NCBI RefSeq assembly: GCF_019428685.1 | Contig: NZ_CP080095.1 | Span: 3,348,001 to 3,412,000, forward strand | Origin: Paraburkholderia edwinii | GTDB lineage: Bacteria > Pseudomonadota > Gammaproteobacteria > Burkholderiales > Burkholderiaceae | DNA: 64,000 bases | Direction of reading: 5' to 3' | In this document: piece after piece, positions 37,466-47,769 of the stretch | Layout: each line of letters starts with the position of its first letter | Numbering within the stretch: position 1 is the stretch's first letter | Notes under the pieces: model-generated | What the model was told of the DNA's origin: nothing | The model's database searches: none | The model's input: the letters and a program-made list of their open reading frames with translations, nothing else | Translations under genes and position numbers: made by a program

Positions 37466-38057
37466 GGTGGCTGCTATCGCTAAAAATGCGCCTGCGCGCT
37501 ACGGCGCGTGGCCTGGGGTACTAACTGACCTGAACGGCGGCCGCCTGAGTGGTCACTACGGTGGCAACTACATGGCCACTGCGGACCACTGCGAACCGCT
37601 GCGCGAGCACGCGGCGAGCTTGCGCGCCGTTTGACTATCTGGTGAAGCGGCCGGCGCCGCCGAAAGCATCAGGATGAACGCTGAGCACGCGATGTGCCGC
37701 AAGCGCGCCGCATGATCGAACGCAAAGCGGGTAATCGGAGCGACATGGCGGCCGATATCCTGGCCGGGACCCGCGTTGGCGCCCCGGTTGGCACTCCGGC
37801 CGGTATCCCGGTTGATACCCCGCTGGTACCCCACTGGTGCACCGATACGCGCAAAACAAGGCAAATCGGCCCGCTTCAGGCGGCGCAAACACCCGCCGCA
37901 AAGGGCGCTATTGTAGCACTTCGACGCAAGCGGCTCCGATGGGCCTTTGACAGATGCCGCTTCGGCGGCTATCGCGTGCGCGACGGTCGATCAGCCAAAA
38001 CCAGAAGACTGGCGCGCGCTTGCGACAATTACATGACAGGCGCGGCCAAAGCAGGCA
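37466..38057. other. 592-base gap upstream of rhlE, no gene seen
   Basis: Open frames here have poor codon usage and no ribosome-binding sites. The notable content is a degenerate 12-bp tandem array at 37775-37834. The proximal part should hold the rhlE promoter. The distal part follows the MliC-like gene, which is also on the minus strand. Confidence 0.5.
37775..37834 (+). repeat. Degenerate 12-bp tandem repeat, 5 units
   Basis: Units GTTGGCGCCCCG, GTTGGCACTCCG, GCCGGTATCCCG, GTTGATACCCCG and CTGGTACCCCAC run head to tail with exact 12-base period but drifted sequence. Confidence 0.75.
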
Positions 38058-38456
38058 TTAGCGCACGATCGTCACGCAATCGGACACGATCGGCGGCGCA
38101 TTCGGCCCTCCTTCCCTCGAGTCGTACAGGTCCGCGCGCGGACCTTTCGTCCACCACGTATAGCTGCCTGCCTGATATCGGACACCGGAGCCCGATATCG
38201 TATTCACGAACAGCATCTGCTTGCCGTCGACGGGCACGACCGCGAAGCTTTGACCGTTTGTCGCGCTCAGGTACGTGACGTTCAGAGTACGGCCTCTCGC
38301 GCACGTGTATTTCTGCGTGTGCGGTTTTTGTGTGCGCAGGTCGCCGAAGCGCGGCGCGCTTCCGCCGGCTGCCACCGCAGCGGCTGGCAGCGCCATCGAA
38401 AGCACGATTGAGACAGCGGCAAGCGCCGTCACTGCTGGAATGAACCGCTGATTCAT
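38058..38456 (-). CDS. MliC/PliC-like periplasmic C-type lysozyme inhibitor
   Basis: Secreted protein of 132 residues from ATG 38456. It has a signal peptide (FIPAVTALAAVSIVLSMALP, then AAAVAAGG) without a lipobox, so the product is periplasmic rather than lipid-anchored. The mature part has the MliC pattern: YTCARGRTLNVTYL, GQSFAVVPVDGKQM and YQAGSYTWWTKGPRADLYD, with two Cys likely to form a disulphide. Such proteins protect peptidoglycan from animal C-type lysozyme. Confidence 0.82.
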   Translation of the reverse strand: MNQRFIPAVTALAAVSIVLSMALPAAAVAAGGSAPRFGDLRTQKPHTQKYTCARGRTLNVTYLSATNGQSFAVVPVDGKQMLFVNTISGSGVRYQAGSYTWWTKGPRADLYDSREGGPNAPPIVSDCVTIVR

Positions 38457-38547
38457 CGAACACTCCGCGTTTTCAGACATCGCGCGGCAAGGCGGCGTTG
38501 AACGCTTGGGTCGCTTTGGCCGCCGCCGCACCGACTAACGATGCAAG

Positions 38548-39762
38548 TTACTTCGCCGAAACCGGCCGCACCGCCGCCGCGGCCTTTTTAGCCCGCGCGC
38601 GTGCCTCATCGACATCCACGCCCGTTGCGACCGCGACGCCCATGCGTCGCTTCACGAAACTCTCCGGCTTGCCGAACAGCCGCAGATCGGCGCCGGGCAC
38701 CGCGAGCGCCTGCGCCACGCCTTCGAACGCAATGCCGGCTTCGTCGAGCCCGCCGTAAATCACCGCCGACGCGCCCGGTGCGCGCAGCGACGTATCGACG
38801 GGCAAGCCGAGAATCGCGCGCGCATGCAGTTCGAATTCCGAGAGCCGCTGCGAGGCGAGCGTGACGAGCCCCGTATCGTGCGGGCGCGGACTCACTTCCG
38901 AGAACCAGACGTCGTCGCCGCGCACGAACAGCTCGACACCGAACAGGCCGCGGCCGCCGAGCGCCTCGGTGACCTTGTGCGCGACTTCGCGCGTGCGTTC
39001 CAGCGCGCGCGGGCTCATCGGTTGCGGTTGCCACGATTCGACATAGTCGCCCGCCACCTGCACGTGGCCGACCGGATCGCAGAAATACGTGCGCGTCTCG
39101 CTGCTTGCCGGATCGAGCGCGCGCACGGTCAACTGCGTGATCTCGTATTCGAAGTCGATAAAGCCTTCGACGATCACACGCCCATGATTCACGCGGCCGC
39201 CGGCGAGCGCGTACTGCCACGCCGCGTCCACATCGGCGGCGCTCTTCACGACCGACTGCCCCTTGCCCGACGACGACATCACCGGTTTCACGACGCACGG
39301 ATAGCCGACCTTCGCGATGCCCGCCTTCAGTTCGTCGAGCGAATCGGCAAACGCATACGGCGAGGTCGGCAGGCCAAGCTCTTCGGCCGCGAGGCGGCGG
39401 ATGCCTTCGCGGTTCATGGTCAGCTGCGTGGCGCGCGCGGTGGGGATCACTTCGGCGACGCCGTCGGTTTCGATCGCCGCGAGCGCGTCGGTGGCGATCG
39501 CTTCGATCTCCGGCACGATCAGATGCGGCCGTTCCTTTTCGACGAGCGCGCGCAATGCGGCGGGATCGGTCATGTCAATCACGTGCGCGCGATGCGCGAC
39601 CTGATGGCCCGGCGCATCCGCATAACGGTCGACCGCGATCACTTCGACGCCAAGACGCTGCAGCGCGATGATCACCTCCTTACCCAGTTCGCCCGCGCCG
39701 AGCAGCATGACGCGCGTGGCCGAAGGGGAAAGCGGTGTGCCGATACGTTGGCCGGTCTGCAT
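38548..39762 (-). CDS. purT: Formate-dependent phosphoribosylglycinamide formyltransferase
   Basis: ATP-grasp enzyme of purine synthesis that formylates GAR using formate and ATP. It has 404 residues from ATG 39762 ([20 protein letters not shown]), with GGAG six bases upstream; an upstream ATG at 39783 lacks a site. Features are [20 protein letters not shown], the ATP-binding loop [14 protein letters not shown] and metal-binding [21 protein letters not shown] 12-bp tandem array lies 62-130 bases upstream of the start. Confidence 0.96.
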   Translation of the reverse strand: MQTGQRIGTPLSPSATRVMLLGAGELGKEVIIALQRLGVEVIAVDRYADAPGHQVAHRAHVIDMTDPAALRALVEKERPHLIVPEIEAIATDALAAIETDGVAEVIPTARATQLTMNREGIRRLAAEELGLPTSPYAFADSLDELKAGIAKVGYPCVVKPVMSSSGKGQSVVKSAADVDAAWQYALAGGRVNHGRVIVEGFIDFEYEITQLTVRALDPASSETRTYFCDPVGHVQVAGDYVESWQPQPMSPRALERTREVAHKVTEALGGRGLFGVELFVRGDDVWFSEVSPRPHDTGLVTLASQRLSEFELHARAILGLPVDTSLRAPGASAVIYGGLDEAGIAFEGVAQALAVPGADLRLFGKPESFVKRRMGVAVATGVDVDEARARAKKAAAAVRPVSAK

Positions 39763-39823
39763 GGGAACTCCGAACAGGTGCAATGGGTGGATCGAATGAG
39801 TGCGGCGATGTTAACATGCGCGG

Positions 39824-39892
39824 CCCCGATGTCCGCCCCGATGTCCGCCCTGATGTCGCCCTGATGTCGCCCTGATGTCGCCCCGATCTCCG
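39824..39892 (+). repeat. 11-12-bp tandem repeat upstream of purT, 6 units
   Basis: Two CCCCGATGTCCG, three CCCTGATGTCG and one CCCCGATCTCCG in a row. The array lies between the divergent purT and META-domain genes, where both promoters should be. Confidence 0.88.
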
Positions 39893-40046
39893 CGCTGATC
39901 CACTGCTGCGCCTGGCGCCGGCGAGTGCATGCGCCGTCGCGCGGCCGCGTTGCGCATCGGCGCCGTCCATCCGCGATTCGCACTCGCTTGCCCGGTGCGT
40001 AGTGCGTTACCCTTACGCCTTTCCCAGTTTCGACAGGAACGACGCC

Positions 40047-40673
40047 ATGGTCCTCATGTCCGCTGCGCGACGCGTTGCATCGTTGCTTGCTGCCGTGCCG
40101 CTTTCACTCGAGAACAGTGGTAAGCAGCACTTCGGCGCACGCGGCAGCGAGCACCGCGCGGCACGCATGCGCGGCGTCGGCGCATTGCTCGCGGCAGCGG
40201 CGCTGAGCGCAGCATGCTCGCTGCCGAAGCACACCGATGCGGACGCGCCACCGCCCGATCCGTTCAATCCGGCCGCCACACAACTGCTCGACGACACGAG
40301 CTGGCAATTGACGAGCTGGAAGCGCGCGGACGGCGCCACACGCGACGTGCCGCACGGCAGCGAAGGCGACAAAGGCGCCGGCGCGCCGCTCACGTTGACA
40401 CTGTCGACCGCAAGCGGCCAACGCCGTGCAAGCGGTTTCTCGGGCTGCAACCGCTACACGGGCACGTACATGCTCAGGGACGGCAAACTCAGCTTCGGGC
40501 CGCTCGCGGGCACACGCATGGCCTGCGCGGGCGCCGGCGGCAAACTCGAAAGCGATTATCTCGACGCGCTCGCGCATATCGACAAGACCGGCGTGCAGAT
40601 GCGGCCGCCGCAGGAACTTCAAGTGATTACCGCAACCGGCGACACGCTCGTGTTCGCGCGCAGCGAAAAATGA
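40047..40673 (+). CDS. META-domain protein, exported (probable lipoprotein)
   Basis: The META domain (HslJ-like) is clear in the C-terminal ~140 residues: LLDDTSWQLTSWKR, SGFSGCNRYTGTYMLRDGKL and GPLAGTRMACAG. With ATG 40047, chosen because AGGAA lies eight bases upstream, the product has 208 residues. An internal ATG at 40167 would place a better lipoprotein-like signal (MRGVGALLAAAALSAACS) at the N-terminus but has no ribosome-binding site. Function is unknown; related proteins are linked to envelope stress or antibiotic tolerance. It is divergent from purT. Confidence 0.8.
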   Translation: MVLMSAARRVASLLAAVPLSLENSGKQHFGARGSEHRAARMRGVGALLAAAALSAACSLPKHTDADAPPPDPFNPAATQLLDDTSWQLTSWKRADGATRDVPHGSEGDKGAGAPLTLTLSTASGQRRASGFSGCNRYTGTYMLRDGKLSFGPLAGTRMACAGAGGKLESDYLDALAHIDKTGVQMRPPQELQVITATGDTLVFARSEK

Positions 40674-40757
40674 CGACGCGCGATGACGATGCACAAATGA
40701 AGCGCTTCGTCAGTTTAAACTCGACGGGTTGCGCTGCGGCGCGTCCGTCATTCGTTG

Positions 40758-43700
40758 ATGTCTAGCATGCATACGGCAGTTTTCGGCTGGTTCGGCGGGT
40801 CGACCGTCTGGTTGCTCCCTCTCTTCTGGCGCCTCGTGAAATCCGCGCTGCCGGGCGGCACCGGCCTGCGCGGTCCCGGCACGATCCGGCTGTGGCTCGG
40901 CTTTGTCTGCGTGATGGTGGCGAGTTGCACGCTGGAGGCGTCCCTCGTTGATATCGCCGGCATGGACGGCGCGGGTCATGCGCTCGCAAACGGATTTGGC
41001 CATTTGCTGGGACGCATCGGCACACTGCTTGTGATGTGCGTGCTGCTCGTGGTGAGCTTGCCGTGGCTGCTCGGCTTTCGCTGGTCGGGCGCGCTTGCGT
41101 GGGCCGATACGGCATTCGGCATCGGTCTGCCCGGCATGCGCGGCGCCACGCGGCGCAACCGGCGCGCCGATGACGATGCGGCGGCGGCCCATGCGGCGCG
41201 GCATGCCGGGACGCGCGGCAACGCTGGAATCGGCTCAGGCATTCATTCGGGGATCGGGTCGGGAATTCATTCGGGGATCGGGTCAGGCGTTGGCGTCGGC
41301 TCCGGCGTCGACCCGCGGATCAACCCGATTCCGCCGCGCTCGAATGGACGATATGCGCGGCCGACTGTCTGGAAGCCGCCCGCAACGACGCGTGGTAAAG
41401 GCGCGGCGGGTGCTGCCGGTGCTGCCAGTGCTGCGGGTGCTGCCGGTGCTGCCGGTGTCGCTGGTGCAGCGGGTGCAGCAACGAGTGCAGCCCCCTCAGC
41501 TCGCGGCAGCAGTGCTTTGTCCGGCAGCAGCGCCGCAGGGAGCGTGAACGCGCGGAGCGCGCAGTCCGGTGCTGGATGGGCGCCCGCGGAACCGACTGCG
41601 CCTGCCGGTTGGCTGCGCGGCGAGTCTGAAGACGCGCAGTCGCGCGATCGGACGCCATCGGCTGCTAGCGGGGCGGGATCTGCGTCGCCGCGCGGCGCGG
41701 TGGCGGGCGGCGTCGGCGTTGCGGCTGCGAAAGCCTCAGGTATGTCGGGGCCGCTTTCCGCTGGTGGCCATGCGACCGTGCAGTCTTTCGATGTGACACC
41801 TTCGCGCAACAACCCGGCGCAGCGGCCGGCCGCAACATCGCCGAGCCCGGCTGGAGCCGCGGGGTCGAGCGCATCGACGCCCACAGACGGCATGCCGATG
41901 CGGCCAGCCCCAACCACGCCGTCGTCGCCTGCAACCGCGCCCGCACCGCAGCCCGGTCGCGCGATCACGCCGGGTACCGCGACACCCGCGCGGCCGAACC
42001 CCGCCGCCGGTGCGTCGACACGGTCGCCGGCCATGGGCTTCAAACGTCCTGTGCCGACTGAACCGCGCGTCGAACCGGCGCCGAGCGTGCGCGAAACGCT
42101 ACGCAGCATCGAAGAAAACACCGCGCGCTGGACGACGCTGGCCGGCGCAAGCCTCGCGCGGCGCAGTCAGGCGGAACCGGCGAAAGCGGCCGGCGCTGAT
42201 AGCGCGGCGGCAAGCGACGCAGCGGCGACAAGTGCGGAGGCAAAGGACGCGTCCGCGGCAAGTGCGGCGGCAAGCGACGCGTCGGCGACAAGCGCGACGT
42301 CAGACGTTGCTTCGGCGAAGCCGGTCGGCATCGATGGCACGATGGACAGTAGCGTGCCCGCGACAAGCAAGCTGTCCGGCGTCACGCCGCAGCAACAGGT
42401 TGAGCCGGACCTTGCGCAAAGCCAGCCTGCCGAAAGCCGCGCGACAGCGCACGACGCAGCGGCAGAGAAACCGACGGACATCGCGCCTTCGGACCACAGC
42501 GGACACGAATCGCAAAGCTCGACACACAGCCCGCTTGTCGAATTGCCGACGTCGCAAGAGCCATCGATGTCCGCCGCACCGATGGACGATACGCAGCCGC
42601 GCGCCGCGCATGACCAATCGCCCACCGCCGACGAGCTAGCTCGCTCCGCAGGCACAACCGACGCGGCAGAAAACGACGCTGCATTGCAGATCGCCTCTGC
42701 GTTCACCGCATCGCCCGTCGCGAGCGACACACACGACACACACAAAACCGGCGACATCGGCAACGTCAGCAACGTCGACGACATCAGCGACACATCAAGG
42801 GTCTCCGGCGAATCATCTCCGTCCGGCATATCAAGCACATCAGGCGTATCAGGCGCATCAGGCCTATCCGGCGCAATCGACAGCACGTTGAACACCGGCG
42901 ACGCGCCCTCCCCTGCGCTCCCGATCCCTGCCACCTCGCCGACCCTCGCCCCGTGGGATGAGATCGACGAAACCGTGACAGCATTGCGCACCGGTTCGTC
43001 GATGACCTCGCATACGCTATCGACCTCCGCCGCCGTTCCGCTCGATGCACAGACCGCGCGCCAGGGCGCGCCGCAACTGCACATCGTGAACCCGCATGCG
43101 ATGCAAACACCCGCATCGTCGGTCGAGGAGACAGCATCAGCGTCAGCGCCACAACAGGACACCCCGGACACACCGGATGCGCCTGCAGCCGCATCGGCGC
43201 CCTCCAACGTCGTGCAATTCAGAAGCGCCCACGTGGAGCAATCGGCAACGCCCGCGCCGTCGGCCGCACCGGTTGAGCGCGACGACGCAGCACAGCCTGA
43301 CATCGTTGCACCCGACGCCTCACCCGCACCCGAGCCCTCCCGCGCGCCACTACGCGGCCACGCCGCGACGAGCTTCGAGTTCCACGCGCCCGCGGCCTCG
43401 CATATCGAGTTGCCCGGCCTCGGCCTGCTCGCGCCGGCATCGACCGAAGTCGAACCGATCTCCGATGAAAAGCTCGCCGAAACGAGTCAGCTGATCGAGC
43501 AACGTCTGCAGGAGTTCAAGGTGCCGGTGACCGTCGTCGGCGCATCGGCCGGTCCCGTCATCACGCGTTTCGAAGTCGAGCCCGCGCTCGGCGTGCGCGG
43601 CAGTCAGATCGTCGGCCTGATGAAGGACCTGTCGCGCGGACTTGGCCTCACGTCGATCCGCGTGGTCGAGACGATTCCCGGCAAGACCTGCATGGGCCTC

Positions 43701-44882
43701 GAGCTGCCGAACGCGAAGCGCCAGATGATCGGCCTCTCCGAAATTCTCGAGGCGAACGTCTATCAGAACTCCGCCTCGAAGCTCACGCTCGCGATGGGCA
43801 AGGACATCACCGGGCACCCCGTCGTCACCGATCTCGCGAAGGCGCCGCATATGCTCGTTGCGGGCACAACCGGTTCGGGCAAGTCGGTCGCGATCAACGC
43901 GATGATCGTGTCGCTGCTCTACAAGGCGACGCCCGAAGACGTGCGGCTCATCATGATCGACCCGAAGATGCTCGAGCTGTCGGTCTACGAAGGCATTCCG
44001 CATCTGCTCGCGCCCGTCGTCACCGATATGAAGCTCGCCGCGAACGCGCTCAACTGGTGTGTCGGCGAGATGGAAAAGCGCTACCGGCTGATGTCGGCCG
44101 TCGGCGTGCGCAATCTGGCCGGCTTCAACCAGAAGATCCGCGACGCGCAGGCACATGAGAAAAAGATCGGCAATCCGTTCTCGCTGACGCCCGACGATCC
44201 CGAGCCGCTGTCGCCGCTGCCGCTGATCGTCGTCGTGATCGACGAGCTCGCGGACCTGATGATGGTGGCCGGCAAGAAGATCGAAGAGCTGATCGCGCGC
44301 CTCGCGCAGAAGGCGCGCGCCGCGGGCATCCACCTGATTCTCGCGACGCAGCGGCCGTCGGTCGACGTGATTACGGGCCTTATCAAGGCCAATATTCCGA
44401 CGCGCGTCGCGTTCCAGGTGTCGTCGAAGATCGACTCGCGCACGATTCTCGATCAGATGGGCGCCGAGTCGCTGCTGGGCCAGGGCGACATGCTGTTCCT
44501 GCCGCCGGGCACCGGCTACCCGCAGCGCGTGCACGGCGCATTCGTCGCCGATGAAGAAGTGCATCGCGTCGTCGAGCATCTGAAGCAGTTCGGCGAGCCG
44601 CAGTACGAAGAAGGCATTCTCGACGGACCGGCCACCGATGGCGCGCCGCAAGACCTGTTCGGCGATGCGCCCGACGCCGAGGCCGACCCGCTCTACGACG
44701 AAGCGGTCGCCTTCGTCGTGCGCACACGGCGCGCCTCGATCTCCGCGGTGCAGCGGCAATTGCGCATCGGCTATAACCGAGCGGCGCGGCTCGTCGAGCA
44801 GATGGAAGCGGCAGGACTGGTGTCGTCGATGGGCGTCAACGGCAGCCGCGAAGTGCTGGCGCCGGGACCGGCACCGGAGTGA
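40758..44882 (+). CDS. ftsK: DNA translocase FtsK/SpoIIIE, very long linker
   Basis: Septal DNA pump of about 1374 residues. N-terminal residues 1-120 hold three hydrophobic segments ([33 protein letters not shown] and [20 protein letters not shown]). Residues ~135-885 are an Ala/Ser/Pro/Thr-rich linker with internal repeats. The motor follows, with Walker [16 protein letters not shown] (~1035), Walker [14 protein letters not shown] and [20 protein letters not shown]. The gamma winged helix that reads KOPS ends the protein ([20 protein letters not shown]). Start is ATG 40758; 40767 or TTG 40755 are possible and none has a strong site. The usual first membrane span seems missing. Confidence 0.92.
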   Translation: MSSMHTAVFGWFGGSTVWLLPLFWRLVKSALPGGTGLRGPGTIRLWLGFVCVMVASCTLEASLVDIAGMDGAGHALANGFGHLLGRIGTLLVMCVLLVVSLPWLLGFRWSGALAWADTAFGIGLPGMRGATRRNRRADDDAAAAHAARHAGTRGNAGIGSGIHSGIGSGIHSGIGSGVGVGSGVDPRINPIPPRSNGRYARPTVWKPPATTRGKGAAGAAGAASAAGAAGAAGVAGAAGAATSAAPSARGSSALSGSSAAGSVNARSAQSGAGWAPAEPTAPAGWLRGESEDAQSRDRTPSAASGAGSASPRGAVAGGVGVAAAKASGMSGPLSAGGHATVQSFDVTPSRNNPAQRPAATSPSPAGAAGSSASTPTDGMPMRPAPTTPSSPATAPAPQPGRAITPGTATPARPNPAAGASTRSPAMGFKRPVPTEPRVEPAPSVRETLRSIEENTARWTTLAGASLARRSQAEPAKAAGADSAAASDAAATSAEAKDASAASAAASDASATSATSDVASAKPVGIDGTMDSSVPATSKLSGVTPQQQVEPDLAQSQPAESRATAHDAAAEKPTDIAPSDHSGHESQSSTHSPLVELPTSQEPSMSAAPMDDTQPRAAHDQSPTADELARSAGTTDAAENDAALQIASAFTASPVASDTHDTHKTGDIGNVSNVDDISDTSRVSGESSPSGISSTSGVSGASGLSGAIDSTLNTGDAPSPALPIPATSPTLAPWDEIDETVTALRTGSSMTSHTLSTSAAVPLDAQTARQGAPQLHIVNPHAMQTPASSVEETASASAPQQDTPDTPDAPAAASAPSNVVQFRSAHVEQSATPAPSAAPVERDDAAQPDIVAPDASPAPEPSRAPLRGHAATSFEFHAPAASHIELPGLGLLAPASTEVEPISDEKLAETSQLIEQRLQEFKVPVTVVGASAGPVITRFEVEPALGVRGSQIVGLMKDLSRGLGLTSIRVVETIPGKTCMGLELPNAKRQMIGLSEILEANVYQNSASKLTLAMGKDITGHPVVTDLAKAPHMLVAGTTGSGKSVAINAMIVSLLYKATPEDVRLIMIDPKMLELSVYEGIPHLLAPVVTDMKLAANALNWCVGEMEKRYRLMSAVGVRNLAGFNQKIRDAQAHEKKIGNPFSLTPDDPEPLSPLPLIVVVIDELADLMMVAGKKIEELIARLAQKARAAGIHLILATQRPSVDVITGLIKANIPTRVAFQVSSKIDSRTILDQMGAESLLGQGDMLFLPPGTGYPQRVHGAFVADEEVHRVVEHLKQFGEPQYEEGILDGPATDGAPQDLFGDAPDAEADPLYDEAVAFVVRTRRASISAVQRQLRIGYNRAARLVEQMEAAGLVSSMGVNGSREVLAPGPAPE
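41231..41302 (+). repeat. In-frame repeats in the ftsK linker (first of several)
   Basis: ATTCATTCGGGGATCGGGTC occurs twice in direct order, encoding IHSGIGSG repeats. Further in-frame arrays in the same linker are Ala-Ala-Gly units at about 41400-41490, Ala/Ser-rich units at about 42180-42310 and Ser-Gly-X units at about 42820-42880 ([17 protein letters not shown]). Confidence 0.8.
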
Positions 44883-44954
44883 GTGCGGAGTGAGCATCGA
44901 AGCGCACGCAGGGCGGCAATCCAGCGCCGCCGGCCGCACGCGTCAACGCATCCG

Positions 44955-45524
44955 TCAAAACTCATAACGCGCCCAGAAGAAAGCAACGTCTCCTTCGTTG
45001 ACCCCCGGAATACGCGGAATGAACGTCCCCATCAGCGAAGCGTTCCGGTAACGCAGCGATGCGATCGGCAAGGCGAGCGGCACCGGCAGATAGTGTGCGA
45101 TATCGCTGCGCGCGGTAAAGCCGAGGAAATACCCGCCGCCAACCGACAATCCGCCGAGCACCGGCTTCGTGTACCACTGACGCGCCCAGCCGCCGATCGG
45201 CTCTGGATTCTCGTGTGAATCGAGGAAGATGAACGCGAACAGGATGTCGTCGTTGCCGTTCTCGTCGGTGAAATGCTTGCCGGCCCCGCCGCCCCACGAA
45301 TACGAGTTCAGCGACTGGCGGCGCTCTTCGGTGTAGCCGTTGATGTGCCAGCCGTAGCCGGTCAGGTAGAGGTCCCACGTGCCTTCATGCGCTACGCGTG
45401 CGACGCGGGAACAGGCGCGCGCGATCCAGTCCGTCGAGTAGTCGCAATCGGCGTGCGCGGGCAACGGCGCGGTTTGCAGCGTCGTTGCCGTCACCAGCAT
45501 GACCGTCACGAGCGTCGTTCTCAT
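44955..45524 (-). CDS. pagP: Lipid A palmitoyltransferase PagP
   Basis: Outer-membrane beta-barrel of 189 residues with a signal peptide (LVTVMLVTATTLQTAPLPAH, cut near ADCDYS). PagP moves palmitate from phospholipid to lipid A and lowers sensitivity to cationic peptides. Recognisable motifs are YGWHINGYTEERRQSLNSYS (active-site His), FAFIFLDSHENPEPIGG (Asp-Ser pair), GGGYFLGFTARSD, LPVPLALPIASLRY and the terminal WARYEF that closes the barrel. It is convergent with ftsK. Identification rests on remembered E. coli PagP residues. Confidence 0.85.
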   Translation of the reverse strand: MRTTLVTVMLVTATTLQTAPLPAHADCDYSTDWIARACSRVARVAHEGTWDLYLTGYGWHINGYTEERRQSLNSYSWGGGAGKHFTDENGNDDILFAFIFLDSHENPEPIGGWARQWYTKPVLGGLSVGGGYFLGFTARSDIAHYLPVPLALPIASLRYRNASLMGTFIPRIPGVNEGDVAFFWARYEF

Positions 45525-45631
45525 CGTGGCCCAGTGCGATTACTGCACAACGGCGAAGACGATTGCGGTTACAGCTTCTTGATGCGGCGTATGCTCCACT
45601 ACTCATCGGCGACAAGCCCATCCGCCCGCGT

Positions 45632-46912
45632 TCAGGACGGCGATACCCACGCGAAGTCGACCGGCGAGCCGATCTCAAGGCGCGTCGGATTCGCTTCGAG
45701 CAGCCCGCTTTGCAGATCGCGCCGGAACACGAAGGCGGTATCGCTGTTCTGGTTGCCGACGATCAGCCAGTGTCCGCTCGGGTCGATCGAAAACTCGCGC
45801 GGCGCCTTGCCCAGGCTCGACTGGCGTCCGACTTCATGCAGATGCCCAGTCGCCGGATCGACCGCGTAGATCACGATCTCATTCGCATCGCCGCGATTGC
45901 TCGCGTAGAGGAAGCGGCCATCCGGCGACAGGTGAATCGCCGCCGCGCCGACCTCCCCTTTGAAGCCGGGCTTCGTCATCGGCACGCTCTGCACAAGCGC
46001 CAGGTTGCCGTCGCGATAGTCGAACACGTCGACCGTCGCCGCCAGTTCGCTCGTCAGATACGCATGCTTGCCGTCCGGCGCAAACACGAGATGCCGCGGC
46101 CCCGTGCCGGCCTTCATATCGACATAGCGACGCTCGGTCGGGCCGAGCAATCCGCGGCTGCCATCGGGCGTGTAGCGATACGAAAAGAGCTTGTCGGCAC
46201 CGAGATCCTGCGCGAACAGATAGTGCCCGTCGGGCGAAAACACCGTCGAATGCACGTGCGCGTTGTCCTGCCGCCCCTTCACCGGCCCGTTGCCTTCATG
46301 GTGCACGGTCAGCACGGCCTTACCGACCTTGCCGTCGGCCTCGAGCGGAAACACCGCGAAGCTGCCGCCCGGATCGGCCGCCACCGAATAGTTGGCTGTG
46401 GTCAGGTATCGGCCATCGGGCGAGATGCTCAGATAGCACGGGTCGTTGCCCTCGGACGAGACCTTGTTCAGGAACGTTAATTGCCCGCTTTTCGCGTCGA
46501 ACCTGAACGCGCTGATATCGCCGCGCGTCGTGGCCGGCCCGTTGTCGCCCGGCAATTCGTTGACCGCGTACACGAAGCGGCCGTCGCGGCTGGCGACGAG
46601 ATACGACGGATTCACGGTCTGCGCGGACGATACGCGCGACGCCTGCCCGGTCTTCGTGTCGAAGCGATAGACGTAGATGCCCTCGCTCTTCGGCCCCGTG
46701 TAGGTGCCGACCAGCAGGTCGTAGACGCCGTCGGCGGGAGGCGTTGCGGTACCTTGTGCGGACGCGGACGTGGCAAGGATCGAGACCATGAGTGCAAGAC
46801 CTTTTATGATCGAGGCTGTCGAAGTGGAAAACCGCAGTGGAAACCGGAGCGCAAACCGACGCCCGAATGGCCGTGACGCGGAGCGAGCCGCGGCGCGGTT
46901 GAAGCAATGCAT
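45632..46912 (-). CDS. Exported lactonase family beta-propeller (6-phosphogluconolactonase-like)
   Basis: Protein of 426 residues, start ATG 46912 chosen for AGAGGAG seven bases upstream. A long basic N-region leads to a hydrophobic stretch ending ILATSASAQG, a likely signal peptide. The rest is a seven-bladed propeller of the Pgl/CMLE family (LLVGTYTGPKSEGIYVYRFD, NAHVHSTVFSPDGHYLFAQD, PRHLVFAPDGKHAYLTSE, PREFSIDPSGHWLIVGNQNS). Cytoplasmic members are 6-phosphogluconolactonases; an exported one may act on other lactones. It shares a strand with pagP, 107 bases upstream of it. Confidence 0.87.
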   Translation of the reverse strand: MHCFNRAAARSASRPFGRRFALRFPLRFSTSTASIIKGLALMVSILATSASAQGTATPPADGVYDLLVGTYTGPKSEGIYVYRFDTKTGQASRVSSAQTVNPSYLVASRDGRFVYAVNELPGDNGPATTRGDISAFRFDAKSGQLTFLNKVSSEGNDPCYLSISPDGRYLTTANYSVAADPGGSFAVFPLEADGKVGKAVLTVHHEGNGPVKGRQDNAHVHSTVFSPDGHYLFAQDLGADKLFSYRYTPDGSRGLLGPTERRYVDMKAGTGPRHLVFAPDGKHAYLTSELAATVDVFDYRDGNLALVQSVPMTKPGFKGEVGAAAIHLSPDGRFLYASNRGDANEIVIYAVDPATGHLHEVGRQSSLGKAPREFSIDPSGHWLIVGNQNSDTAFVFRRDLQSGLLEANPTRLEIGSPVDFAWVSPS

Positions 46913-47150
46913 AACGGTCTCCTCTGACATCGGTTCGTTCGGCTCTTGCGGTGTGGGCGGCGTCGGCGGTGGCGTGCGGTCTGCCGCACGCGCATGCGGA
47001 TTGATTGCAGTTCGCTTGCCGGCTGGCCGGCGATACTGGCACATGCGCGCCGCAGGTGTAGCGAGTCGGTGTAGTTGGTTGTACGCGCAAGTATAGAAGC
47101 GTTACCGCCTTTCGAGGCTCAATCAGGCTAACTCAAACAACGGAGTCTTC

Positions 47151-47291
47151 ATGAACGTCACTCTCAGTCTCGGACCGCTCGTCTCGTTGATCGCAGGCAT
47201 TCTGATTCTGGTCATGCCACGCCTGCTCAACTACATCGTCGCGCTGTATCTGATCATCATCGGCGTGATCGGATTATTCGGCATGAAGTAG
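47151..47291 (+). CDS. DUF3096 small membrane protein
   Basis: Forty-six residues, start ATG 47151 with CGGAGTC upstream, beginning MNVTLSLGPLVSLIAGILIL and ending GVIGLFGMK. It is almost wholly hydrophobic, with two short spans separated by PRLLNY, the DUF3096 pattern. Function is unknown. It is divergent from the lactonase gene. Confidence 0.85.
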   Translation: MNVTLSLGPLVSLIAGILILVMPRLLNYIVALYLIIIGVIGLFGMK

Positions 47292-47297
47292 AAGTCA

Positions 47298-47331
47298 GGC
47301 CGCGCGCCTGGCCGACGGGCGGGCCGTTTTT
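47298..47331 (+). terminator. Probable intrinsic terminator after DUF3096 gene
   Basis: A GC-rich imperfect stem (GGCC-GCGCGCC against GGGCG-GGCC, one bulge) is followed by TTTTT seven bases after the stop codon. Confidence 0.55.
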
Positions 47332-47523
47332 GACGTTCACGCGGGCTCGCACGCTCGATCGCTCCGCTCGCGCACACGGCACGTAGCGGGTCCAACATAA
47401 ATCGTTACGCGCAAAGCATCATCCCGCGCACCATTTCGTTGCGCGGGAGCGTTGCCTGAGGTGACGTGGAAAGGCCGAACGAAGCGGCCGGTCGAAGCGG
47501 TTACGCGCTTGCCCTCGATTCGC

Positions 47524-47769
47524 TCAACCGTTTGCCAGTTGGTCCAGACGCAAGCGGCCCTGCAGCGACAGACCACCGACGGCATAATGACCACCGGCTT
47601 CGCTATAACGTTTGAAACACGCACGCTCGATCAGAAACGAGGCAGCGGTTTCCATGCCGTTACGAGTCAGACCGAGCGAACGGCAATCGAGAGACAACAG
47701 CTTACCGTCAGGCAATTCGCTGGCGGCGGACAGAATGGTGATGCAATCGGTTTTCGACGGGTTCAGCAT
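47524..47769 (-). CDS. Hypothetical protein, 81 residues
   Basis: ATG at 47769 (MLNPSKTDCITILSAASELP) has GAGGA eight bases upstream. The sequence is soluble and of mixed composition, with two Cys near the N-terminal half and a C-terminal GGLSLQGRLRLDQLANG that could be part of a small helical fold. The codon bias resembles real neighbours. I do not recognise a named family. It is divergent from the GH15 gene. Confidence 0.7.
   Translation of the reverse strand: MLNPSKTDCITILSAASELPDGKLLSLDCRSLGLTRNGMETAASFLIERACFKRYSEAGGHYAVGGLSLQGRLRLDQLANG

Noticed and set aside
37694-38278. 194-codon plus-strand frame across the rhlE gap and MliC-like gene
   Set aside because: No ribosome-binding site, and it overlaps the secreted inhibitor on the minus strand.
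42167-43303. 378-codon minus-strand frame opposite the ftsK linker, Ser/Cys-rich
   Set aside because: It is the complement of the repetitive Ala/Ser/Thr linker; no ribosome-binding site and no domain.
43350-44939. 529-codon minus-strand frame opposite the FtsK motor
   Set aside because: Antisense of conserved motor motifs.
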